In this document: in pieces, positions 20,668 to 31,103 of the stretch
Layout of the letters: every line of letters begins with the position of its first letter
Numbering within the stretch: the stretch's first letter is position 1
Assembly (NCBI GenBank): GCA_041538025.1
Contig: JBGOEV010000007.1
Location: 1-64,000 of the forward strand
Direction of reading: 5' to 3'
Length of the DNA: 64,000 nucleotides
Source: Thermosaccharophagus gerlachensis
GTDB lineage: Bacteria; Armatimonadota; Fervidibacteria; Fervidibacterales; Thermosaccharophagaceae
Program-made: the position numbers and the translations under genes
Notes under the pieces: model-generated
What the model saw: the letters and a program-made list of their open reading frames with translations, nothing else
Database searches by the model: none
What the model was told of the DNA's origin: nothing

Positions 20668-20713
20668 GGAGCTAATTTCGGCAAGGTGCTCACGCACCAT
20701 TGCCTTTAGCTCC
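20668..20713. other. Long hairpin just 3' of 16S rRNA
   Basis: GGAGCTAA (20668-20675) pairs with TTAGCTCC (20706-20713), and inside it GGCAA-GTGC pairs with GCAC-TTGCC. This compact imperfect stem begins a few bases after the mature 16S 3' end. It probably marks a processing site in the transcript; it lacks the T tract of a terminator. Confidence 0.5.
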
Positions 20714-20716
20714 TTA

Positions 20717-22299
<1,583 letters not shown>

Positions 22300-22303
22300 G
22301 GAT

Positions 22304-22328
22304 GCTGACCTCAGAAGATGAGGTCAGC
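22304..22328. other. Hairpin in the 16S leader
   Basis: GCTGACCTCA (22304-22313) and TGAGGTCAGC (22319-22328) form a perfect 10-bp stem with a 5-nt loop, directly upstream of the mature 16S 5' end. It lies inside the primary transcript from the promoters at 22.43-22.62 kb and probably assists pre-16S folding or processing. Confidence 0.5.
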
Positions 22329-22430
22329 AAATCTGGCTCGCAAGGCGAATCACTTTATCTTGCGCTTTCCCCTCGCCTCCATCTCCACTGTTTTGTTTTC
22401 AAAGGTTCATTCGCATCGTGCCACTTCTTT

Positions 22431-22459
22431 ATTATGCCACACTCACCTACCATTGTAAA
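22431..22459 (-). promoter_or_regulatory. rRNA operon promoter P3 (nearest to 16S)
   Basis: On the minus strand TTTACA (22454-22459) is followed after 17 nt by CATAAT (22431-22436). It has the same -35 hexamer and the same spacer length as the two promoters upstream. Confidence 0.55.
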
Positions 22460-22499
22460 CCTCAACCACTACTTCAACCTCCGCCAGTGCCGTTCACCT

Positions 22500-22528
22500 A
22501 TTATAGCGCGCTATTCACTCCATGTAAA
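22500..22528 (-). promoter_or_regulatory. rRNA operon promoter P2
   Basis: On the minus strand TTTACA (22523-22528), 17 nt, then a perfect TATAAT (22500-22505). This is the best of the three tandem promoters. A GC-rich GCGCGC directly precedes the -10 box. Confidence 0.7.
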
Positions 22529-22589
22529 ATGCTTGCCACTCCACTTCGCTTATTCTTGAGTGAAGGTTCATCCTCACACGCAGTATCGT

Positions 22590-22618
22590 ATTTTATCGCG
22601 CGAAGCTCAATGTGTAAA
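22590..22618 (-). promoter_or_regulatory. rRNA operon promoter P1 (most distal)
   Basis: On the minus strand TTTACA (22613-22618), 17 nt, then TAAAAT (22590-22595). A CGCGCG tract lies just before the -10, as in P2. It is 90 bp upstream of P2. Confidence 0.6.
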
Positions 22619-22854
22619 GAGATCCTGCCAGCTGGATCAGAGTGTTAGCTTCGTGTTACTTTTCAATTTAATCGTAACACCAAGTAACGATATAGCCCTG
22701 CTGATCTGCAACGACAACCCCTCGGCTGTCATAATTGAGCTAACGAGACATAATTTGATTAACGGTATCAACGGCACTGCGTTATGGGTTTGGAAGCTAA
22801 AGCATGTCCTTAGTGGATACAACACTAACCTTACTGGAGTGGAGGTGTCGCAGA
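22619..22854. other. Divergent control region between rrn and the repeat-protein operon
   Basis: No gene is supported. A weak fourth minus-strand promoter (TTGTCG, 17 nt, TATATC, around 22690-22720) is possible. No convincing plus-strand promoter for the divergent gene pair was found. The region is the natural place for an operator shared by the rRNA operon and the two-gene unit. Confidence 0.35.
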
Positions 22855-23697
22855 ATGCCGAGAAGGAAGTGGTCAAGGGAGAGGATAATTGAAGAGATAC
22901 GAAAGCTCGCTGAAGAAGGTCACCCACTCAACATATCCAAAGTTAGGAAGGATTTCTCCTCCCTCGTCTCAATCGCGTGCTCAAAGAAATACTTTGGGAG
23001 TTGGAGAGCAGCCGTTGAAGCTGCCGGGATAAACTACAACGATGTTATCAAGGCACACAAATGGACGAAGGAAGAAATCATTGAGAAGATAAGGAACTTG
23101 CATTCAAAGGGTGAAGATCTACGCCCTAAGGCTCTCAGTAAGGACAAGGAGAAGGCAGCCTTACTCAGTGCTGCAAGAGATCCGCGCTACTTTGGGAGCT
23201 GGAGGGCAGCTGTTGAAGCTGCCGGGATAAACTATGATGAAATTGCAAAGCAGATGCGCGAACGCGAAGTCGAACAGATAAAGGAAGGCATCCTTAAAGA
23301 GATACGACAGCTATACGAAGAGAAGGGACCTGAGGAAATAAAAAGCGCTTGGAAGAATCATCCCAAGCTCTTTAGGAAGGCAAGGCATCGTTTTGGGAGC
23401 TGGCAAAAAGCTGTTGAGGCTGCAGGACTTAACTACACTGAGATAGTTAAGAGACGCAAGTGGACGAAGGAAGACATCATAGAGGCGATAAGGAAGTTAT
23501 ACTCGGAAGGAAAGGATCTGAGGATAAGTGCAATTCAGAAGGAAGCCCCAGCGTTGCTTGCAAGCGCTCAATCAAAATCACACTTTGGGAGTTGGAGGGC
23601 AGCTGTTGAAGCTGCTGGGATAAACTACGATGAAATCGTAAGGAGGAAGCCCACAAAGACTGTAGCAGAAACGGAACAAAGCAGCGGTGATAATTGA
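22855..23697 (+). CDS. Four-module homing-endonuclease-associated repeat (HNH_repeat-like) protein
   Basis: A 280-residue basic protein made almost only of four copies of one module of about 60 residues, at residues 6-65, 70-130, 138-198 and 203-262. Each runs W-T/S-K-E-x-I-I-x-x-I-R-x-L, a variable middle, then FGSWRAAVEAAGINY. This matches the small DNA-binding repeat that accompanies HNH homing endonucleases (pfam HNH_repeat type, by memory). No HNH, GIY-YIG or LAGLIDADG nuclease motif is present, so it is probably a pure DNA-binding array. Repeat 3 is the most divergent. The ATG at 22855 has GGAGGTG eight bases upstream. The gene starts about 240 bp from the rRNA operon promoters, in the opposite direction, and 63 bp upstream of a histidine kinase. 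Its target is unknown. Confidence 0.75.
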   Translation: MPRRKWSRERIIEEIRKLAEEGHPLNISKVRKDFSSLVSIACSKKYFGSWRAAVEAAGINYNDVIKAHKWTKEEIIEKIRNLHSKGEDLRPKALSKDKEKAALLSAARDPRYFGSWRAAVEAAGINYDEIAKQMREREVEQIKEGILKEIRQLYEEKGPEEIKSAWKNHPKLFRKARHRFGSWQKAVEAAGLNYTEIVKRRKWTKEDIIEAIRKLYSEGKDLRISAIQKEAPALLASAQSKSHFGSWRAAVEAAGINYDEIVRRKPTKTVAETEQSSGDN

Positions 23698-23760
23698 AAC
23701 CCGTTAAAGGAGAGAGCTTGATCAAGGTAAACGAGTCACATTGGTGGAAGGTGAGCCATA

Positions 23761-25185
23761 GTGGCGACTACTAATGATGTTGAGCTGTTTATAAGCTCTA
23801 TTGCAAACACACCTCTGAAGAAAGAGCTGATATGGCTTCTGCACGAAAACAGAGTAATGGACACATACCGTGGTCTCGCCAGTTGGATGAACAGAAGGGA
23901 AGCAGATGTGCGTGAAGCAGCAGAAGAACTCGCAAACGCAGGTTTGCTAAGGCGCATAGGCGAAGGAGAGGAAGCAGTTTACCAATATGCACCTCCACCG
24001 GAGCTTGCACCAGTCATTGAGAAGTTCATTGCCTCTTATGTCTCCGCAAGGAGCTTGCTTTCCGATTACCTCAGTGAGCTTCAGTCAACGATTGAGGAGA
24101 TTCAGAAGGCGAGCCTTAAAGAGGTGAAACTGGAGAGGAGTAAGCTTAAGTCTATCATCCAAAGCATGCCTGTAGGCGTCATCGTAGTTGATATGAGTGG
24201 TGAGATAGTCCTTTACAACTCCTCAGCTGCATTCCTGCTGAACATGGAAGAAAGCGATATGCATATAACGAAGGCATTTTCGCATGAAAGCCTTACGCCA
24301 ATACTTGATGCAATTGAACGCGTCTTGAAAGAGGGCAGACTTGTGATATCCCGTGAACTTGAAATACCAAGTGGTTGCTTCATCAACGTCATTGTTACTC
24401 CAGTTTATGGTGACGAGGGTATTCAACTTGGTGCTGTAGCAATACTAAGGGATGTGACGGAATTGAAACGCCTCGACCAACTCAAAATGGAATTTGTTCT
24501 CTCACTCTCACATGACATACGCTCGCCGTTAACAGCAATCAAAGGATTTGCGCTCTCACTGCTACGCGGGGTGTTCGGGAAACTTTTGCGTAAGCAATCA
24601 AAGGTTGTGGAACTCATACTAAACCAAAGCGATAAGATAGAGAGCATGGTTGAGAAGCTCACAGAAGCTATGAAAGCACTGCCAGAGACATTCCTACTGC
24701 ACACTGATGTCGTTGACCTTAACGAACTTGTGAACGAGTGTGTCACAAGCTACCTTGGAATAGCGATTGAGAGTGGAATTGAACTCAAAGCCAATCTATC
24801 TGACGAACCAGTCATAGTCACTGTAGATAGAGACGCAATCCTGCGTGTCATTTCCAACCTCGTGGATAACGCAATCAAGTATACGCCAAGCGGTGGTAAG
24901 GTAACGGTGAGCGTTAGCCAAACGAACGAATTTGCAACAATTGAGGTAGTTGATACAGGTGTAGGGATACCCCCAGAGGATCTACCAAAAATCTTCACAC
25001 CGTTCTCTCGGTTAAAGCATGCAGAGGGTGAAGCAGAGAAGAAAGGAGTAGGACTTGGATTAGCCATCGCTAAGAGGTTGACCGAAGCACATGGTGGAAA
25101 AATCACCGTTGAAAGTAAAGTAGGGCATGGAAGCAAATTCGTTGTTATCTTACCGCGCCATCAATATCTCACACAACAAACATGA
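23761..25185 (+). CDS. Soluble PAS histidine kinase with N-terminal winged-helix-like domain
   Basis: A 474-residue kinase without membrane segments. Residues 10-75 look like a winged helix (KELIWLLHEN, ADVREAAEELANAGLLRRIGEGEEAVYQY). A coiled coil follows at 85-130, and a PAS domain at about 130-235 (SIIQSMPVGVIVVDMSGEIV). The HisKA domain has phospho-acceptor His251 in SLSHDIRSPL. The ATPase domain has the N box (NLVDNAIKY), G1 (VDTGVGIPP), F box (FTPFSRL) and G2 (GVGLGLA), so the kinase looks active. No response regulator lies nearby. The GTG start at 23761 is supported by GGAAGGTGA upstream. It lies 63 bp after the repeat protein and converges on clpC. Confidence 0.85.
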   Translation: MATTNDVELFISSIANTPLKKELIWLLHENRVMDTYRGLASWMNRREADVREAAEELANAGLLRRIGEGEEAVYQYAPPPELAPVIEKFIASYVSARSLLSDYLSELQSTIEEIQKASLKEVKLERSKLKSIIQSMPVGVIVVDMSGEIVLYNSSAAFLLNMEESDMHITKAFSHESLTPILDAIERVLKEGRLVISRELEIPSGCFINVIVTPVYGDEGIQLGAVAILRDVTELKRLDQLKMEFVLSLSHDIRSPLTAIKGFALSLLRGVFGKLLRKQSKVVELILNQSDKIESMVEKLTEAMKALPETFLLHTDVVDLNELVNECVTSYLGIAIESGIELKANLSDEPVIVTVDRDAILRVISNLVDNAIKYTPSGGKVTVSVSQTNEFATIEVVDTGVGIPPEDLPKIFTPFSRLKHAEGEAEKKGVGLGLAIAKRLTEAHGGKITVESKVGHGSKFVVILPRHQYLTQQT

Positions 25186-25198
25186 AACTCGCTCTCCA

Positions 25199-27682
25199 CT
25201 ATTCATTCACCGATAGGGCAAGCTCCTTCACCTTTACCACAAACTTCCCATCAACATAATCCACAACCACATGGTCACCGTCTTCAATACGTCCTGCTAA
25301 CAGTTCATCTGATAGCAAGTCAATGACATGTGTTTGCAATGCCCTTCTAAGTGGTCTTGCACCATGATACTTATCAAAACCTATGTCCGCAAGCTTCTCC
25401 TTTGCTGCTTGCGTCAGCTCAAGTGTGATGTTTCTATTACGAAGCTCATTCACAAATGGGCGCAGCTCTATATCCACAATTTTGAGGACATGCTCTCTAT
25501 GCAACGGTCTGAATACGATGACCTCGTCAACCCTGTTCCTAAACTCCGGCGTAAAGCGCTCTTCATAGAGCTGTAGCATTCTCTTCTCCATTTCTTTAAA
25601 GACCGACTTAACCCTCTCCTCTTCATCTTCACCTCGCCTGAATCCGATACCAGCCTCCTGAATCTCCCTACCAAAGCCCCTATAGCCGATGTTTGATGTC
25701 ATGATGATGATTGCGTTTCTAAAGTCAACTGTCCTGCCTTGTGCATCAGTCAGCCTTCCTTCATCCATGATCTGTAGAAGTATGTTTGTAACCTCTGGGT
25801 GCGCTCTATCAAATTCATCAAACAGGACAACACAGAAAGGTCTTCTCCTAACTCTCTCTGTAAGCTGTCCACCTTCCTCATACCCAACATATCCGGGAGG
25901 TGCACCAACAAGTCTTGAGACTGTGTGCTTCTCAGTGTATTCGGACATGTCTATGCGTATCAAAGCATCCTCGGTGCCAAAGAGGAATTCAGCCAGCACC
26001 CTTGCAAGCAATGTTTTACCAACACCAGTTGGACCGAGGAAAACGAAGCATCCAGTTGGGCGACGCGGGTCTTTGAGACCAGCTCTTGCCCTTCTTATCG
26101 CTCTTGCCACAAGCTCAATAGCATGGTCTTGCCCAACTACCCTCTCTTTGAGATACTCCTCCAAGCGCAACAGGCGCTGTGTTTCATCTTCTGTGAGGCG
26201 TTTAATCGGTATGCCAGTCCACTCAGAGACAACATGAGCAACATCTTCCTCTGTGACAACTGCCTCCTGTTCGCAAACCTTTGCCTGCCATTCCTCCTCA
26301 AGTTGCGTTAGCTTCTCGCAGAGTGCTGCCACTTCATCTCTAAGCCTTGCTGCCTTTTCATAATCGTGCTCGTTAATAGCTCTCTCCTTCTCCGCATTTA
26401 ATCTCTCAATCTCCCTTTGAAGCTCCCTTATGTGAGGTGGTGGCATACAACCTCTTAACTTCACCCTTGAGGCTGCTTCATCAATCACATCAATTGCTTT
26501 ATCTGGTAGCCTCCTGTCCGTAATGTAGCGGTGTGACAAACGCACAGCTGCCAAGATTGCTTCATCACTGATTTTGACATTGTGAAAGTTTTCGTATGTT
26601 AGGCGCAATCCCTTCAGTATCTCAACTGTCTGCTCAACTGTTGGTTCAGAAACAAAGACAGGTTGAAAACGCCTCTCAAGTGCCGGGTGCTTTTCAATGT
26701 AGCGTCTGTAGTCTTCAAGCGTTGTAGCACCAATGCAACGAAGCTCACCGCGAGCTAATGCAGGTTTCAAAATGTTTGATGCGTCAATAGCGCCTTCAGC
26801 AGCACCTGCACCAACTATGGTGTGTAACTCATCAATGAAGAGGATGATCTCACCCTGTGCTTGCTTTATTTCATTCATGATGCGCTTCATGCGTTCCTCA
26901 AATTCCCCTCTATACTTTGTCCCGGCAACAATCGCAGCCAAATCAAGTGCAACAATCCTCTTGCCAAGCAATGGCTCTGGAACTTCCCTTTGAACAATTC
27001 TTTGAGCCAACCCTTCAACTATTGCTGTCTTCCCTACACCTGCGTCGCCAACGAGGACTGGATTATTCTTCGTGCGCCTGCTCAATATTTGAATGACGCG
27101 CTCTATTTCGCTCTCCCTGCCTATGACTGGGTCAAGCTGTCCTTCAGCGCTTAGCTGAGTCAAATCCCTGCTAAAGGAATCAAGTGCAGGCGTATTAGTG
27201 CGCTTCCTGAATTGTCTCCTTACATCGCTTGTTACATCGCCCCTCTGACTGTAACGGCTCTCATAAACCTTTCGCCTCACATCTTCAAACCGCACACCAT
27301 AGCGCATTAGAAGCCTTGCCGGAGTGCCATGCTTATCTCGCAGCAACCCAAGGAGAAGGTGCTCTGTGCCTATGTGCTTATCACCGAGGGCTTTCGCCTC
27401 ATCTGCTGCAAACAGAAGCACCCTCTTTGATGCGGGAGTCAATGTTGGCTCAGTCGTCGTAAGCCTACCAGCAGTAACACTTAACTCACTCTCAACATCC
27501 ATCCTGAGCTGCTCAATGTCAACGCCAAGCCTCTCAAGTATCTCAACAGCCATCGCGTCAGATTGCTTGAGGAGGGCAAGCAAGATATGCTCAGGTTGAA
27601 CATGTGGGGAGCGCATCTTTATGGCTAAATCCTGAGCTTCAAGTAATACTCGCTTTGCCCTCTCTGTGTATCTATCAACCAT
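25199..27682 (-). CDS. clpC: ATP-dependent Clp protease ATPase subunit ClpC
   Basis: A Hsp100 unfoldase that feeds substrates to ClpP. The 827-residue protein has two N-terminal Clp repeats (residues 1-145), AAA1 with Walker A GDAGVGKT and FIDELHT, a coiled middle domain containing a UVR-like helix pair (ERAINEHDYEKAARLRDEV), AAA2 with GPTGVGKT, and the C-terminal ClpB_D2-small domain. The IGF tripeptide in EAGIGFRRG fits the ClpP docking loop of ClpC. The UVR-like middle domain distinguishes it from ClpB. ATG at 27682 has GGAGGA eight bases upstream. No ctsR or mcsAB genes are next to it. Confidence 0.95.
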   Translation of the reverse strand: MVDRYTERAKRVLLEAQDLAIKMRSPHVQPEHILLALLKQSDAMAVEILERLGVDIEQLRMDVESELSVTAGRLTTTEPTLTPASKRVLLFAADEAKALGDKHIGTEHLLLGLLRDKHGTPARLLMRYGVRFEDVRRKVYESRYSQRGDVTSDVRRQFRKRTNTPALDSFSRDLTQLSAEGQLDPVIGRESEIERVIQILSRRTKNNPVLVGDAGVGKTAIVEGLAQRIVQREVPEPLLGKRIVALDLAAIVAGTKYRGEFEERMKRIMNEIKQAQGEIILFIDELHTIVGAGAAEGAIDASNILKPALARGELRCIGATTLEDYRRYIEKHPALERRFQPVFVSEPTVEQTVEILKGLRLTYENFHNVKISDEAILAAVRLSHRYITDRRLPDKAIDVIDEAASRVKLRGCMPPPHIRELQREIERLNAEKERAINEHDYEKAARLRDEVAALCEKLTQLEEEWQAKVCEQEAVVTEEDVAHVVSEWTGIPIKRLTEDETQRLLRLEEYLKERVVGQDHAIELVARAIRRARAGLKDPRRPTGCFVFLGPTGVGKTLLARVLAEFLFGTEDALIRIDMSEYTEKHTVSRLVGAPPGYVGYEEGGQLTERVRRRPFCVVLFDEFDRAHPEVTNILLQIMDEGRLTDAQGRTVDFRNAIIIMTSNIGYRGFGREIQEAGIGFRRGEDEEERVKSVFKEMEKRMLQLYEERFTPEFRNRVDEVIVFRPLHREHVLKIVDIELRPFVNELRNRNITLELTQAAKEKLADIGFDKYHGARPLRRALQTHVIDLLSDELLAGRIEDGDHVVVDYVDGKFVVKVKELALSVNE

Positions 27683-27843
27683 AGTCAATCTCCTCCATCA
27701 AATCGAATGAAGTATTGCGCTTGCATTTAATTGGATGTCAAAGTTTCATCCCCCTCTAACCACCTCCATCAAACGAGTTTGCCACTCATAAGGCAATTCG
27801 TAAACCTCACCTCCAACCCCGCACGGCACGATGAGAAACTCAC

Positions 27844-28737
27844 TCAATAAATTGGAGTCCCATCCTGCGCTGTTAGTTTCCGAAACTCTTCCATAAGCAT
27901 CTTCGTTATAGGTCCCGGTTTGCCGTCACCTATCTCATGTCCGTCTATTTCAACTACGGGGACAATCTCAACTCCAGTTCCCGTCATAAAGCATTCATCA
28001 GCAACATAAAGGTCAATTGATGTAAGGACAGCTTCGTAGGCTTGTATGCCAAGCTTCTGTGCCAGTTCCAAAATGACGCCCCTTGTTATGCCACGCAGTA
28101 TGCCCATATGAACTGGCGGTGTGTATAAACACTGCTTCTTTACGATGAAGATGTTCTCACCCGACCCTTCAGCAACGTAGCCATCAATCGTTAGCATTAT
28201 AGCCTCCTGCTTGCCAGCTAACTTTGCTTCCATCTTCGCCAAGATGTTGTTCAAGTAGTTGAGAGATTTTATCGCTGGGTTAAGCACCTGATGCGAGCTA
28301 CGCCTCGTTGAGACCGTTATGGCTGTAATGCCTTTCTCGTATAGCTCCTGTGGGAAAAGCTCTATGTAGTCAGCAATAATGATCACAGTTGGGTTTGAGC
28401 ACTTCCAAGGTTCAAGCCCAAGGTCCCCGATGCCCCTTGTGACGACAACCCTTATGTATGCGTCTTTGAGGTTGTTTTTCCTCAGCGTTTCTAATATGGC
28501 TTGACGCATTTCTTGCTTAGAGATAGGTATGTTGAGCCATATGCAGTGAGCCGACTCATATAACCTGTCCAGATGCTCGTCAAGCTTGAAGACTTTTCCC
28601 CCGTATGCTCTTATGCCCTCGAAGACTCCATCGCCGTATAGCAACCCGTGGTCAAAAACCGAGATCTTAGCTTGGCTCTTTGGGGTAAATTCACCGTTGA
28701 TGTAGACAAACAGTTCCCCCTCCCTCGAATCACTCAT
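27844..28737 (-). CDS. ilvE: Branched-chain amino acid aminotransferase
   Basis: A fold-type IV PLP enzyme interconverting branched-chain amino acids and 2-oxo acids. Visible traits are SVFDHGLLYGDGVFEGIRAY at the N-terminus, the PLP-binding Lys in NPAIKSLNYLNNILAK, and the phosphate-binding end TGTGVEIVPVVEIDG. It resembles the archaeal/thermophile short form of about 300 residues. The related D-amino acid transaminases and ADC lyases lack the EGIRAY context, so IlvE is preferred. The start at 28737 has GAGGGTGA upstream; an earlier in-frame start at 28758 exists. Confidence 0.9.
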   Translation of the reverse strand: MSDSREGELFVYINGEFTPKSQAKISVFDHGLLYGDGVFEGIRAYGGKVFKLDEHLDRLYESAHCIWLNIPISKQEMRQAILETLRKNNLKDAYIRVVVTRGIGDLGLEPWKCSNPTVIIIADYIELFPQELYEKGITAITVSTRRSSHQVLNPAIKSLNYLNNILAKMEAKLAGKQEAIMLTIDGYVAEGSGENIFIVKKQCLYTPPVHMGILRGITRGVILELAQKLGIQAYEAVLTSIDLYVADECFMTGTGVEIVPVVEIDGHEIGDGKPGPITKMLMEEFRKLTAQDGTPIY

Positions 28738-28785
28738 ATTTGCTTCACCCTCTCCCATCGCAGACGAAGCTTTGTCCTGTTATCG

Positions 28786-29976
28786 TTACTTCTTAAACTC
28801 TGGGAGTATCTCAACTTTCACCCACGCCTTTTCACTTGCAGAGCGCTCAATTGCATCAAGGACACGCTGGCACTGAACGCCATCGTAGAAGTTCGGTTCC
28901 GGCAACCTATCCTCAGCGATGGCGCAGAGAAGGTCATAGACAGTGTGAGTAAATGTGTGCTCATATCCGATTATGTGCCCCGGTGGCCACCATGCTTTGA
29001 TATATGCATGGTGATCTGGCTCTGTAACCATGATCGTTCTAAAGCCATGTATCTCAGGTGGGTCATCCCTGAGGTAAAGCTCAAGCTCGTTCATCCTTTC
29101 AAGGTTGAAGACAAGCGAACCATTGCTCCCGTTGATTTCAAACCTGTTATAGTTTTTGCGTCCCGGAGCAAAGCGTGTTGCCTCAATGTATCCGACAGCG
29201 CCGTTCTCAAAGCGAACAAGTGAAAGGGAGCAGTCATCAACATCAACAACACCCTTCTGCTCAGCCACTGCCTCCGCTGCAAGCCCTTCAGCACGCGCTG
29301 CAAGCAACGGGCGTTCTTTGATAAATGTCTCAAGCAAACCACATACCTCAACTATTTCACCAACGAGGAAGCGAGCTAAATCAATCACATGCGCAGCCAA
29401 ATCACCAAGCGCTCCAGAACCAGCTACACTCTTTTGCAAGCGCCAAACGAGTGGGAAGTTGGGATCTACAATCCAATCCTGAAGGTATGTTCCTCTGAAG
29501 TGGTATATCTTTCCGAGCCTTCCCTCGCTTATAAGTTTCTTTGCCAACTGGACAGCGGGCGCACGCCTGTAGTTGAAGCAGATGGCATGCTTCACACCAG
29601 CCTTCTCAACAGCCTTCAACATCTCCTCAGCTTCCTGAAGGTTGCGTGCAAGTGGCTTCTCACAAAAAACATGCTTGCCCGCAGAAGCTGCCTCAACTGC
29701 TATTGGATGATGCGAATCGTTTGGTGTAACGATATCAACCAACTCAATATCGTTACGCTTAACCAGCTGACGCCAATCCGTTTCATAGCTTTCCCACCCA
29801 TATTGCTTTGCTGCCTTCTCAACTGCTTCTTTAGAACGTCCGCATATCGCAACCATGCGAGGTATCAGAGGCGGTGAGAAGAAATGCTTCACATTACGCC
29901 ACGCCTGACTGTGAGCCTTCCCCATAAACGCATATCCTACAAGACCTACTCCGATCTCCCTCACTTGTTGCGCCAT
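28786..29976 (-). CDS. Gfo/Idh/MocA family oxidoreductase
   Basis: An NAD(P)-dependent sugar or inositol dehydrogenase of 396 residues. The N-terminal Rossmann fold has GVGLVGYAFMGKAHSQAW, followed by the family signature CEKPLARNLQEAEEM and the ICFNYRRAPA segment. The C-terminal alpha/beta domain has GDLAAHVIDLARFLVG with the catalytic-type Asp and His. The substrate is probably a sugar or cyclitol but cannot be fixed from sequence. AGGAGGTG precedes the ATG. It lies 48 bp upstream of ilvE on the same strand. Confidence 0.9.
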   Translation of the reverse strand: MAQQVREIGVGLVGYAFMGKAHSQAWRNVKHFFSPPLIPRMVAICGRSKEAVEKAAKQYGWESYETDWRQLVKRNDIELVDIVTPNDSHHPIAVEAASAGKHVFCEKPLARNLQEAEEMLKAVEKAGVKHAICFNYRRAPAVQLAKKLISEGRLGKIYHFRGTYLQDWIVDPNFPLVWRLQKSVAGSGALGDLAAHVIDLARFLVGEIVEVCGLLETFIKERPLLAARAEGLAAEAVAEQKGVVDVDDCSLSLVRFENGAVGYIEATRFAPGRKNYNRFEINGSNGSLVFNLERMNELELYLRDDPPEIHGFRTIMVTEPDHHAYIKAWWPPGHIIGYEHTFTHTVYDLLCAIAEDRLPEPNFYDGVQCQRVLDAIERSASEKAWVKVEILPEFKK

Positions 29977-30074
29977 AGTTCAACACCTCCTCACACATCG
30001 TTTTACTCTGGCGCTTACAATTTTAACGCTTACCCGCAAGGATGGAAAACGAGTCATCATGCCATAATGACGCT

Positions 30075-31103
30075 TCAGCGTTTCCTTGTGACCTCGCCCT
30101 GCTTCTCTGGTTGCGCACCTTTCTCAACCAACTCCTTCAACGCAGCAACCATGACTTTGATCTTCCCTTCCTTGAGTGCTTTGTCCCAGAGCTCGCTTAT
30201 AAAAGCTCTTGCCCTCAAGGCAAGTTGTTCACTGAAAAGCTCCTTCTCAATTTCTGCCTTTGCTTCTTCAAACGGAACTTTAGGTGGCACCTTTATATCT
30301 CGCACCCAAAGTATCACCCAATAGTTAACGCCATCAATCTGAACCTGAGTTGGTGGGAATATCTCGCCCGGTTTTGCAGCACGCAGTATGAGCTTATACT
30401 CATGTGGCAGTTCATCCAAGCTAAGGTAACCCCTTGAACCTAAAAGCTTTGCTGTCGGCATCTTTGAATGCTTTAAGGCAAGCGTTGAAAAAACTCTCGC
30501 TATGTCTTTGCGCTCTCTTTGAGCACGAAGCAGTTCACCCCAAATGGCATTTGCCTCCTCTGGTGTTAGAACACCTATCTCACGCACATCATACACAGGG
30601 TCTGGGTTGAAGCGCTTGTATACTTGTGGACGATAGTAATATCGGCGCATCTCAACATCATCAATTCGTATCTCATTTCGTAGCATCTTCTCAAGGAGCA
30701 CATACTTCTTGGCTTCAGCCCACAGCATCATCGGGCTTATGTTTGGTGGTAGACCTGCCCTCATGAGCTTCTCGGTTTCTTTCTTCTCAAGGGCTTCAAA
30801 CAGCGGGTTGAAACGCTCAAGCACTTCCTTATCGGTAGCACTTATGCCGCGCCTTCTCGCCTCACCCTCTATCAGCATGAGCGTGACCATGCTACGCAAA
30901 ACCTCAACACCATGATCGCACAAAAGCCTCGCTATGAAATCTTCACGGCTTATTGGCGCACCATCAACAATCGCGACAACTTCTGGGATATCGTAATATC
31001 GCTTCAGAAAGTCTGGCTCACCACAAACCCCAAACCTCGCAAGGATAAGGGAAGCGCAAACATACAAAACAACTTGAGGGGCACAAGACAACTTACTTCC
31101 CAT
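30075..31103 (-). CDS. SurA/PpiC-like peptidyl-prolyl isomerase, exported
   Basis: A parvulin-type folding factor of 342 residues. The N-terminal hydrophobic segment (VVLYVCASLILARFGVC) ends in a Cys and may be a signal or lipoprotein peptide. A chaperone region follows (VVAIVDGAPISREDFIARLL, then helices). A parvulin-like domain lies at about residues 170-300, with VREIGVLTPEEANAIW, FSTLALKHSKMPTAKLLGSRGYLSLDEL and PGEIFPPTQVQIDGVNYWVILW. It likely acts outside the cytoplasmic membrane. Its ATG at 31103 overlaps the hisA stop by 11 bases, implying translational coupling. Confidence 0.85.
   Translation of the reverse strand: MGSKLSCAPQVVLYVCASLILARFGVCGEPDFLKRYYDIPEVVAIVDGAPISREDFIARLLCDHGVEVLRSMVTLMLIEGEARRRGISATDKEVLERFNPLFEALEKKETEKLMRAGLPPNISPMMLWAEAKKYVLLEKMLRNEIRIDDVEMRRYYYRPQVYKRFNPDPVYDVREIGVLTPEEANAIWGELLRAQRERKDIARVFSTLALKHSKMPTAKLLGSRGYLSLDELPHEYKLILRAAKPGEIFPPTQVQIDGVNYWVILWVRDIKVPPKVPFEEAKAEIEKELFSEQLALRARAFISELWDKALKEGKIKVMVAALKELVEKGAQPEKQGEVTRKR

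Noticed and set aside
22855..23697. CRISPR or mobile-element interpretation of the DNA repeats in this gene
   Set aside because: The repeats are in-frame protein modules about 60 codons long with diverged codons, not short direct repeats with spacers, and no nuclease or transposase is present.
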